Assembly (NCBI GenBank): GCA_041477005.1
Contig: JBGOUJ010000275.1
Location: 1 to 9,592 of the forward strand
Reading direction: 5' to 3'
Source of the DNA: JBGOUJ01 sp041477005
Lineage (GTDB): Bacteria; Acidobacteriota; Terriglobia; Bryobacterales; JACQDG01
DNA: 9,592 nucleotides
Both the position numbers and the translations under genes were made by a program. Shown here piece by piece: positions 1 to 4,974 of this stretch (the first letter of the stretch is position 1; the number at the start of each line of letters is the position of its first letter). The notes below the pieces were generated by a model. It made no database searches. It saw only the letters and a list, made by a program, of their open reading frames with translations, and had not been told where the DNA came from.

Positions 1-201
1 GTAGACGGTGAGAGAGGGGTTGTGAATGCTCCACACCTTCAGGTAGTCGTGTTCCTGATTGGGCGGCTCGACCATCTCCTTTGCGGTGATGCCTTCGGAA
101 CCGGGCGCCCCCGCGGGCCAAAGGGCGACCTCCGGCGCACTGTCAGACGCGAACGCCGAGATGGACAAAAGCAGCAGGGTACAGAGTGTATTCCGGAGCA
201 T
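1..201 (-). CDS. Secreted alpha/beta-hydrolase (esterase/lipase-like), 5' end only
   Basis: The first 67 codons of a minus-strand gene are present; the rest lies beyond the left edge. The ATG at 201-199 is preceded by an AAAGGA element about 9 nt upstream. Residues 1-18 form a Sec signal peptide (basic MLRN, then a Leu-rich core, then SISAFA), with likely cleavage before SDSAPE. The mature N terminus reads VALWPAGAPGSEG, a phrase typical of secreted esterase/lipase-type alpha/beta hydrolases (BD-FAE / acetyl-esterase-like), in which LWPxGAPG is followed by a short linker and a 'PSLTVY' strand; NPSLTVY is visible at residues 61-67. The catalytic Ser/Asp/His region is not in the window, so activity cannot be judged. 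The protein probably acts in the periplasm or outside the cell on acetylated polysaccharide or other esters. The family call rests on the N-terminal phrases only. Confidence 0.68.
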   Translation of the reverse strand, partial: MLRNTLCTLLLLSISAFASDSAPEVALWPAGAPGSEGITAKEMVEPPNQEHDYLKVWSIHNPSLTVY

Positions 202-294
202 CAGAGGACATCCTTTCCGGGGAGATTCTCTCACAGGTCGGTTGAGTTCTCCAATGATTGTGCAAATGTTGGGGAACATCAGGACGAGCCAGCG

Positions 295-504
295 TTATGG
301 TTCGCGAACCGGGAGCTTATCCAAATCCTTCAGCGATCCGATGGCGGGCCTTATGTCCAATCGACCCTCAGGGCGCTCAAAGGGAACCAGCCGCGCAATA
401 GGGGTGTCGCGGTCCGTGATGATGATCTCATGGCCCTTTTGGGCGGATCGCAAGTAGCGGCTGAGGTGATTCTTGATCTCGGCAATGCTGATCTGGAACT
501 TCAC
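295..504 (-). CDS. Orphan Phd/YefM-type (VapB-like) antitoxin, short C terminus
   Basis: A 69-residue protein starting at a GTG (504-502). The N-terminal half (MKFQISIAEIKNHLSRYLR, then GHEIIITDRDTPIARLVPFE) is a clear Phd/YefM-fold DNA-binding and dimerisation domain: beta strand, the helix IKNHLSRYLR, then the 'ITDRDTPIARLVP' hairpin. In relatives paired with PIN-domain toxins a toxin-wrapping tail of roughly 10-25 further residues is usual. Here the protein stops soon after LDKLPVREP. The partner gene would be expected within a few bases downstream (below 295), but only about 90 bp separates the stop from the esterase start and no toxin-like frame is found there. It is therefore an orphan, probably the remnant of a vapBC-like module. 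It may still bind DNA. It is divergent from the glycosylase gene at 629. Confidence is high for the fold and moderate for the original partner type. Confidence 0.75.
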   Translation of the reverse strand: MKFQISIAEIKNHLSRYLRSAQKGHEIIITDRDTPIARLVPFERPEGRLDIRPAIGSLKDLDKLPVREP

Positions 505-628
505 GTGGCCCCTATCGTCAAGGCTGGATCAGAACCTTACAAGACGCCCCAGCGGGCGGGTCCGTCTTGCGCCGACTCCTTTCCGGCCGTTGTCGGTATC
601 ATCGGAATCGGGATCGAGTACCAAGCCC
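505..628. promoter_or_regulatory. Divergent spacer between antitoxin and glycosylase genes, with a weak stem-loop
   Basis: This 124-bp spacer must hold the promoters of both the antitoxin (minus) and the glycosylase (plus). An inverted repeat CAAGACG / CGTCTTG occupies 540-546 and 563-569, with a nested CGCCC-CAGC-GGGCG hairpin at 545-558. It could be an operator, a leader hairpin or chance. No convincing -35/-10 pair was found for either gene. Confidence 0.25.
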
Positions 629-1528
629 ATGCCGGAATTGCCTGACATTACCGTCTACATCGATGCGCTGGAGAAGCGCGTTGTTGGCCGGCGGCTCGAA
701 CGTGTCCAGCTCATGAGCCCGTTTCTGCTCCGCACGGTTGATCCGCGGATCGACGCCGTCGAGGGCAAGACCGTGCGAAAGCTGCGGCGCATCGGCAAGC
801 GAATCGCGGTCGGTTTGGAGGACGATCTTTGGCTGGTGCTGCATCTCATGATCGCGGGCCGGCTTCATTGGGGCGCCCCGGGTACTCGGCCGCCAGCGAA
901 GCGGACGCTGGCCGTATTTGACTTCTCTTCGGGAAGGCTGATCCTCACCGAAGCCGGATCGAAGAAGCGGGCTTCCCTGCACGTGGTCGGGAGCGAGGCG
1001 GCGCTCGAAGGGCTCGACCCCGGCGGGATCGAGGTCCTGGATGCGTCTCTCGAAGCCTTTGCCGCCACCCTCACGTCGAGCAATCACACGCTGAAGCGGG
1101 CGCTCACCGACCCGCGGCTGTTCAGCGGCATTGGCAACGCCTATTCCGATGAGATCCTGCATCGCGCACGGCTGTCGCCGGTGACTCTGACCCAGCGGTT
1201 GACCGCCGATCAAATCCGGAACCTATACGACGCCACGCAGCAGACGCTGCAGCACTGGATCACCAGGCTCCGCACCGAGACCGGCGACGGCTTTCCCGAG
1301 AAGGTGACCGCCTTCCGCGAGGGCATGGCGGTGCACGGCCGGTACCGCCAGCCCTGCCCGGTCTGCGGCTCGCCGGTGCAGCGCATTCGCTACGCGGACA
1401 ACGAAACAAACTATTGCCCCCGCTGCCAAACCGGAGGGAAGCTCCTGGCCGACCGCTCGCTGTCCCGGCTGCTGAAGCAGGACTGGCCCCGCACGCTGGA
1501 GGAGCTGGAAGCGCTGCGGCGGTCGTAA
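629..1528 (+). CDS. Fpg/Nei-family DNA glycosylase (AP lyase), variant with Asn in the zinc finger
   Basis: A 299-residue bifunctional base-excision-repair glycosylase, expected to remove oxidised bases and nick the abasic site. The start is set at the ATG at 629 because the family needs Pro at position 2: MPELPDI supplies catalytic P2 and E3. The frame is open further upstream, but an N-terminal extension would block the catalytic proline. K57 in RRIGKRIAVGL aligns with the catalytic Lys57 of E. coli Fpg. The helix-two-turn-helix is at about 152-182 (NHTLKRALTDPRLFSGIGNA, then YSDEILH). A zinc finger follows with C243, C246, C263 and C266 (CPVC...CPRC). Two differences from classical Fpg: the finger has N258 where Fpg has the phosphate-binding Arg, and about 33 residues follow the last Cys (LADRSLSRLLKQDWPRTLEE). 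The void-filling RRF loop region reads GSKKRASL instead. This fits a separate clade often annotated simply as formamidopyrimidine-DNA glycosylase. The upstream SD is weak. The gene looks intact and monocistronic. Confidence 0.9.
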   Translation: MPELPDITVYIDALEKRVVGRRLERVQLMSPFLLRTVDPRIDAVEGKTVRKLRRIGKRIAVGLEDDLWLVLHLMIAGRLHWGAPGTRPPAKRTLAVFDFSSGRLILTEAGSKKRASLHVVGSEAALEGLDPGGIEVLDASLEAFAATLTSSNHTLKRALTDPRLFSGIGNAYSDEILHRARLSPVTLTQRLTADQIRNLYDATQQTLQHWITRLRTETGDGFPEKVTAFREGMAVHGRYRQPCPVCGSPVQRIRYADNETNYCPRCQTGGKLLADRSLSRLLKQDWPRTLEELEALRRS

Positions 1529-1575
1529 GCAGCGACCGCACCGCACGCACCGAGGGCGTATCGTCTCCGCCTCGA

Positions 1576-1680
1576 TCAAAACAGGAGCTTCAACCCGAGT
1601 GAGAGGACGCGGCTCTCCGTCTCTGGCCTGCGACCTACTCGGGCGTCCATCACCATCCAGTTCGTCCCCGGGCGCCCCGC
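1576..1680 (-). pseudogene. 3' tail of a TonB-dependent receptor (Oar-like), remnant 1
   Basis: On the minus strand an open reading stretch ends at a TGA at 1578-1576 and reads GTNWMVMDARVGRRPETESR, then VLSLGLKLLF-stop. The terminal strand with a final Phe is the usual end of an outer-membrane beta-barrel (BAM signal). The phrase resembles the ends of acidobacterial carboxypeptidase-regulatory-domain TonB receptors. Upstream (above about 1700) the frame runs into TAG codons and homology is lost, so only about 35 codons survive out of an expected 1000 or more. It is not expressed as a protein. A related tail lies at 2540-2725 in the same orientation. Confidence 0.5.
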
Positions 1681-1766
1681 GGATCGGGCCTCTGATCCTC
1701 TGCTCTAGCTCTAGCCTAGCGGCCAGGTGCGGTAGATGCAGATCGACATCGGCCTCAGAGACGTCC

Positions 1767-2130
1767 TCACGCTCCTAAGCGCAGGTCGATGGAGACCTCC
1801 TTGTACGGAACGCGCGGCACAATTCTCCCCCTGCCTTCTCGCTTGAGTTTGACGATACCGTACCTCTCCATGGTCTTCAGCGTCCGGGAAAGGTTGGATT
1901 TTTTTCGTCCGGTTAGCTCTGCCAGTTCAGCCAAGGATTTGGGATGATCGCTCAGGATGGTGGTCAACAACGCCCGGTTCTTGTTGGAAAGCACCTTAAT
2001 CAGGCTCTCGGCAGACGTGAACCACACCTTCGGATCGCCCGGCTTCCGCTTGAGCTCGCCCCTGGCGATGGCCATCGTCCGGGCCTTCATTTCCTCATAA
2101 GATAACGATACCCACTTTCAAGGTTTTCAT
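1767..2130 (-). pseudogene. TumA-like antitoxin / HVO_A0114-type winged-helix protein, frameshifted near the N terminus
   Basis: A small winged-helix DNA-binding protein, probably the antitoxin and autorepressor of the TumE-like toxin just upstream. The body from the ATG at 2090 is intact (107 residues): MKARTMAIARGE, then VWFTSAESLIKVLSNKNRAL, and a MarR-like helix-turn-helix with LAELAELTGRKKSNLSRTLK and a basic wing REGRGRIVPRVPY. Relatives begin about 13 residues earlier with a phrase like MKTLxxGIxSYEEMKAR. Here an ATG at 2130-2128 gives MKTLKVGI and then shifts frame to V-I-L-stop, while SYEEMKAR continues in the next frame. One extra base around 2101-2106 (GTTA instead of three bases) explains this. 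Initiation at 2090 could still give a slightly truncated protein, as GAGGA lies only a few bases upstream. The full frame would overlap the toxin stop by ATGA, indicating translational coupling. The frameshift may be real or a sequencing error. Confidence 0.7.
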
Positions 2131-2494
2131 GGAAGGATTCCTCTTTCTTTCAAGATGCCGTCGACCTCGGCCCAGAAGTCGGCAAGCAAAGTAGCGGCAT
2201 CTCGATACCCATAAGCGCGCACCGACCGTAGACGGTGCTTGTGGTCGTACGCTCCCTTGGCGTTGCCGCCCAGCCCTGCCGATCGGCGCATTCGATGGGC
2301 ATTGTCGAAACCAACCAGACGCTCGTGTTCGGGACTGTGCAAACTGAGGAATACTCGAGGCCATGCGGCCGCTCTGGCGTTGGCGGTACGCGGCGCGCTT
2401 CGAACTTCACCCAGCCCTTCGGGTCCACCACGAAGACCTCGCCATCCAAGTCGAGGAGGGTGTCCAGACGGGCGTCGCGGTCACGCTGACCCAC
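2127..2494 (-). pseudogene. TumE-like toxin (DUF6516 family), single-base frameshift
   Basis: Two adjacent minus-strand frames together give one protein of about 122 residues that resembles TumE-family toxins, encoded directly upstream of the TumA-like protein. The first frame, from a GTG at 2494, reads ARLDTLLDLDGEVFVVDPKG, then WVKFEARRVP and ERPHGLEYS. The second reads LHSPEHERLVGFDNAHRMRR, then YDHKHRLRSVRAYGYRDA and ATLLADFWAEVDGILKERG. They join if one C is restored in the run around 2348-2350 (TATTCC-CTCAGT expected, TATTCCTCAGT present). The conserved 'YDNAH', 'YDHKHR' and 'ATLLADFW' positions are all retained on either side. As sequenced, translation would end in unrelated residues, so the toxin is inactive unless the missing base is a sequencing error. 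The stop TGA overlaps the ATG of the antitoxin. The family name is from memory of the two-gene arrangement; the toxic mechanism is not inferred. Confidence 0.7.
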
Positions 2495-2502
2495 TACTCA
2501 AG

Positions 2503-2521
2503 GTTATCATTAAGTGATAAC
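2503..2521. promoter_or_regulatory. Perfect palindrome upstream of the TumE-like gene, probable operator
   Basis: GTTATCA-N5-TGATAAC, with 7-bp perfect arms (2503-2509 and 2515-2521), ends 9 bp upstream of the GTG start at 2494. On the minus strand a possible promoter overlaps it: TTGTCG (plus-strand 2530-2525), a 16-bp spacer and GATAAC (2508-2503), each matching four of six consensus bases. An AT-rich palindrome over the -10 of a TA operon is the expected place for autoregulation by a winged-helix antitoxin. Binding itself is inferred. Confidence 0.5.
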
Positions 2522-2539
2522 TGTCGACAACGTTGGGTG

Positions 2540-2725
2540 TCAGAACAAGAGCTTCAACCAGGAGTGACAGCACCCGGCTGGGGCCGGCGGCGTTGACGGC
2601 GCCGAAGCCGCCCGTGGGGCTACCGGAGTTGTCGAAGCGCACCGTGGTGTTAACGCCCGTGAAGTTCGTGTGATTGAAGACGTTGAACGACTCGGCCCGG
2701 AACTGCAGGTTCGTAATTTTCGAGC
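2540..2725 (-). pseudogene. 3' tail of a TonB-dependent receptor (Oar-like), remnant 2, frameshifted
   Basis: On the minus strand, from about 2725 down, the sequence encodes SKITNLQFRAESFNVFNHTN, then FTGVNTTVRFDNS, GGFGAVNAAGPSRVLSL. NLQFRAE(S/F)FNVFNHTNF is a hallmark of the last barrel strands of acidobacterial TonB-dependent receptors with a carboxypeptidase-like plug extension. The final strand should read LKLLF-stop. These residues are present but in the next frame (TTGAAGCTCTTGTTCTGA ending at 2540), so one base has been gained near 2558-2562. The fragment is cut at its 5' side near 2725, where the promoter of the 2770 gene begins, so more than 90% of the receptor is missing. It is the better preserved of the two receptor tails in the window. 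Confidence 0.65.
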
Positions 2726-2742
2726 CCCTCCTGGTGTTTTTC

Positions 2743-2751
2743 TGGTATGCT
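2743..2751 (+). promoter_or_regulatory. Possible extended -10 promoter of the cytochrome/monooxygenase gene
   Basis: TGGTATGCT is a TG-N-TATGCT extended -10, 18 bp upstream of the ATG at 2770. No good -35 hexamer is seen, which is tolerated in extended -10 promoters. A near-identical element, TGGTATGAT, precedes the oxidoreductase at 8489. It lies at the broken 5' edge of the TonB-receptor remnant. Confidence 0.35.
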
Positions 2752-2769
2752 CTTCAGTGAGTTACGCTG

Positions 2770-4125
2770 ATGACCGGCCAAGTCCTGGCACTCGGATTAC
2801 TGCTGGCGCCGCTCGTGGCGGCGGCCCCCAGCCTGACGGCTCCCACTTACAGCAAAGACGTCGCTCCGATCTTCTTTCGGCGTTGCGTGCAGTGCCACCG
2901 TCCCGATGACATTGCGCCGATGTCGCTGCTCGACTACAAGTCGGCGCGGCCGTGGGCGAAGGCCATCCGCGAGGCTGTTCTGACCCGCAAGATGCCGCCG
3001 TGGTTTGCCGATCCGCGCTGGGGCCACTTCAGCAACGACGCCCGGCTCTCAACCGGGGAGATCGAGACGATCAAAGCCTGGGCAGACGGGGGCGCCAAGG
3101 AAGGCGACCTGCGAGATCTGCCGGCGCGGCCGGTCTTCGTCGAGGGCTGGAGAGTCGGAAAGCCGGACATCGTCGTCGACATCGGCGAAGACCATGTAGT
3201 GAAGCCCGGCCTCGACAGCTATGACCACTTCACCGTTTCGACCAACTTCACCGAAGGCAAGTGGATCCGGGCGGCCGAGATCCGGCCGGGCAATCGCAAG
3301 GTCGTTCATCACGTTCACGTCAACCTGGTCCGGGACGCGCGAGAAGCGGGACCCACCTCGATCGAGTCGATGAAGTCGCTCAGCGCCTTCATGACCCTGG
3401 ACGGAAGGCTGACCCGGCTTCGCGAGGATGCGCCCGTGGTGGACAACGGATGCGCGGCCGATGCCCCGGACCTACCCTACCTGCGCGGCTTCCAGGAAGG
3501 AGCGCTGGCGTCTTTTCTGCCGGGCCGGTCCCCTGACGTCTTCCCGGATGGCTCGGCCAAGTGGATTCCTCCCGGATCGAAGTTCGAGTTCGTCATTCAC
3601 TACGCCAAGACCGAGGGCGATTCCCAGATCGACCGGACGAGCGTGGGCCTTTACGTCGTGCCGGGACCGCCCGAAAAGAGGCTGCGCCGGATGGACCTGC
3701 GGAATTTCTTTTTCCGGATTCCGCCCGGTGCGCCGAATCACGAGGTAAAGCGCTGCTACACGTTCGAGAGGGACAAGCTGCTGCTCTCCATCACGCCCCA
3801 CATGCATTACCGCGCCACGAATGTTCTCTATGAAGTGGTGCGTCCCAGCGGGAAGCGGGAGGTGCTGCTGTCGGTTCCGCATTACAATTTCAATTGGCAG
3901 CTCGTCTATCGTCTCCAGGAGCCGATCTATATCGAAAAGGGCAGCATCCTGACCGTGACCACGCATTACGACAACAGCCCGAACAACCCCGCCAACCCCG
4001 ATCCCACCAAGTCCATCCGCTGGGGCGACAAGAGCGAAGAAGAGATGATGACGAGCTGGATCGAATACTTCGACGCCTCAACGGCGGCAGCCGCGCCTGC
4101 TCTGACCGAATCCGCCCGCAAGTGA
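2770..4125 (+). CDS. Secreted c-heme protein with copper type II ascorbate-dependent monooxygenase-like domain
   Basis: A 451-residue exported redox protein. Residues 1-19 are a Sec signal peptide (LALGLLLAPLVAAA). Residues 25-110 form a cytochrome-c-like module with one heme site, C39-V-Q-C42-H43, in the context YSKDVAPIFFRRCVQCHRPD, and possible axial Met residues (M51 or M75). The second part (about 130-435) resembles the peptidylglycine hydroxylating monooxygenase / dopamine beta-monooxygenase fold: H180-H181-V-H183 (VVHHVHV) as a CuA-type site, H277 (VIHY), H344-M345-H346 (TPHMHYRA) as a CuB-type HxH, H399 (TTHYDNS), and a late Met (M426/M427) where the CuB Met ligand is expected. Heme presumably feeds electrons to copper in the periplasm. 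Substrate unknown; relatives in Acidobacteria and Planctomycetes are often labelled thiol-disulfide isomerase, which nothing here supports. The SD is weak; the start is chosen because it directly opens the signal peptide. The gene is intact and convergent with yoeB. Confidence 0.82.
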   Translation: MTGQVLALGLLLAPLVAAAPSLTAPTYSKDVAPIFFRRCVQCHRPDDIAPMSLLDYKSARPWAKAIREAVLTRKMPPWFADPRWGHFSNDARLSTGEIETIKAWADGGAKEGDLRDLPARPVFVEGWRVGKPDIVVDIGEDHVVKPGLDSYDHFTVSTNFTEGKWIRAAEIRPGNRKVVHHVHVNLVRDAREAGPTSIESMKSLSAFMTLDGRLTRLREDAPVVDNGCAADAPDLPYLRGFQEGALASFLPGRSPDVFPDGSAKWIPPGSKFEFVIHYAKTEGDSQIDRTSVGLYVVPGPPEKRLRRMDLRNFFFRIPPGAPNHEVKRCYTFERDKLLLSITPHMHYRATNVLYEVVRPSGKREVLLSVPHYNFNWQLVYRLQEPIYIEKGSILTVTTHYDNSPNNPANPDPTKSIRWGDKSEEEMMTSWIEYFDASTAAAAPALTESARK

Positions 4126-4138
4126 GGATCGTCTTCTG

Positions 4139-4198
4139 GGCGCCGGCCCGGGCGGTCCCTCCGCGAGGATAGCGCGTGGCGCGCCATTCACCGGCGCC
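4139..4198. terminator. Inverted repeat between convergent genes, possible bidirectional terminator
   Basis: GGCGCCGG (4139-4146) pairs perfectly with CCGGCGCC (4191-4198), enclosing a 44-nt loop that contains the palindrome TGGCGCGCCA. It fills the 78-bp gap between the stop of the cytochrome gene and the stop of the yoeB-like gene. There is no T run, so intrinsic termination is uncertain; the position is the main argument. Confidence 0.3.
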
Positions 4199-4203
4199 AG
4201 ACC

Positions 4204-4476
4204 TCAATAGTGATAGCGTGATTGCAGGAACTCAATTCGCTGCCCGCTCACACTATACACAAGCCTGTGCTCCTGAGTTATTCGCCGAGACCAGGCGCCG
4301 GCGAGCAGGTGTCGCAACGGTTCGGGCTTGCCGATGCCGGCCAAGGGGTCTCTGAGGATTGCCTCCACGAGTTCGAGGACTCGCAGCGCGATCTTCCGAT
4401 CCGTTTCCACCCAGTAACGGATGTCTCCACGGAACTCCGGGTGAAACACCGCGTCGCGCTCAACGGCTCGGCTCAA
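4204..4476 (-). CDS. yoeB: YoeB-type toxin (Txe/YoeB ribosome-dependent mRNA endonuclease)
   Basis: A 90-residue RelE/YoeB-fold toxin that cleaves mRNA in the ribosomal A site. It aligns over its length with E. coli YoeB: YWVETDRKIALRV for YWQETDKRI, GKPEPLRH for GKPEPLKH, WSRRITQEHRLVYSV for WSRRITEEHRLVYAV, and the terminal SRYHY. With a 6-residue offset the catalytic E46, R65 and H83 correspond to E52, R71 and H89, all present. A TTG start at 4476 is used, giving a 17-nt overlap with the antitoxin stop at 4460, which implies translational coupling; a GTG a few codons further in (just before FHPEF) is an alternative. The product is held inactive by the YefM-like partner. Frame and active site are intact, unlike the other TA genes here. 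Confidence 0.92.
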   Translation of the reverse strand: MSRAVERDAVFHPEFRGDIRYWVETDRKIALRVLELVEAILRDPLAGIGKPEPLRHLLAGAWSRRITQEHRLVYSVSGQRIEFLQSRYHY

Positions 4477-4747
4477 GTCCCAAGTCCCGCCGTAACTTCT
4501 CGACCGACTCCGGCTTCAGTCTTCGGCTCTTGGCCCGCCGCAGAGCTGCCAGCAGCCGGCGAGCGTTCTTCGGCGAGCGGAGCAGATGCGCGGTTTCGAT
4601 AAGGCCCGCCAACTCGACTGCCGGGATCAGGGCGACGTCCTTCGCACCGCGGCGACGGACGATCACAACCTCGCGATCCTCCACGACCCGATTCAGGATC
4701 GAGGCGAGCTTCCCCCGCAGGTTCGTGTACGTGGTCTCAGTTGCCAA
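4460..4747 (-). CDS. yefM: YefM-type antitoxin of the YoeB toxin
   Basis: A 95-residue Phd/YefM-family antitoxin that binds and neutralises the YoeB-like toxin and represses its own operon. The start is the TTG at 4747 because a strong AAGGAGG lies 5 nt upstream (plus-strand 4753-4759). The frame is open 27 codons further, but that part is promoter-like and not family-like. The N-terminal DNA-binding part reads TTYTNLRGKLASILNRVVED, then REVVIVRRRGAKDVALIPAV, the usual 'helix, then strand-turn-strand' of YefM. The C-terminal half (LLRSPKNARRLLAALRRAKS and the tail ESVEKLRRDLGLEPSR) is the helical, charged, toxin-wrapping segment. The stop overlaps the toxin start by 17 nt, giving the standard antitoxin-first order. 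Both genes start with TTG. Confidence 0.9.
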   Translation of the reverse strand: MATETTYTNLRGKLASILNRVVEDREVVIVRRRGAKDVALIPAVELAGLIETAHLLRSPKNARRLLAALRRAKSRRLKPESVEKLRRDLGLEPSR

Positions 4748-4764
4748 GGCAGCCTCCTTCACAA

Positions 4765-4785
4765 ATTGTACGGGATACCTGTACC
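4765..4785 (-). promoter_or_regulatory. Promoter/operator region of yefM-yoeB
   Basis: On the minus strand TACAAT (plus 4770-4765) matches five of six -10 bases, and it overlaps one of two GTAC cores (4768-4771 and 4781-4784) whose centres are 13 bp apart, as TTGTAC and TGTACC on the plus strand. E. coli YefM binds TGTACA-centred palindromes over its own promoter, so paired TGTAC elements at this place fit autoregulation. The -35 is not convincing. Confidence 0.45.
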
Positions 4786-4800
4786 GAGCGGCAGGTCCGA

Positions 4801-4847
4801 TTTCAGGCTCATACCGTATTGGAATCAAACCCCGTTTTCAGGCTCAT
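4801..4847. repeat. Pair of 12-bp direct repeats upstream of yefM
   Basis: TTTCAGGCTCAT occurs at 4801-4812 and again at 4836-4847, 35 bp apart start to start, just upstream of the yefM promoter. Chance 12-mer repeats are expected somewhere in a window of this size, but rarely so close together. Role unknown. Confidence 0.35.
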
Positions 4848-4974
4848 TTCTGGATTGGAGAATGCCGGCCCTGGCCCGGAGGGCCCGGAGGAAGTTCTCG
4901 GCGCCCGAGCGCAGGGTCGATAGGGATTGCAGCCTGCGGTCACACGGGCCGGCCCGCGCGGGTGCTCTGGGAGC

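Noticed and set aside
473..628. Upstream extension of the glycosylase frame
   Set aside because: The family needs Pro immediately after the initiator Met; MPELPDI at 629 satisfies this, and the upstream residues are not conserved and overlap the antitoxin start.
22..645. A 207-codon plus-strand frame across the left part
   Set aside because: It crosses the antisense of the esterase and the antitoxin and has no family-like segment; the minus-strand genes have a signal peptide and Phd-type motifs.
599..1213. Long minus-strand frame over the glycosylase
   Set aside because: Antisense shadow of a recognised gene; no recognisable domain.
3472..3966. A 164-codon minus-strand frame inside the cytochrome/monooxygenase gene
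   Set aside because: Shadow of the plus-strand gene, whose heme and copper motifs are unambiguous.
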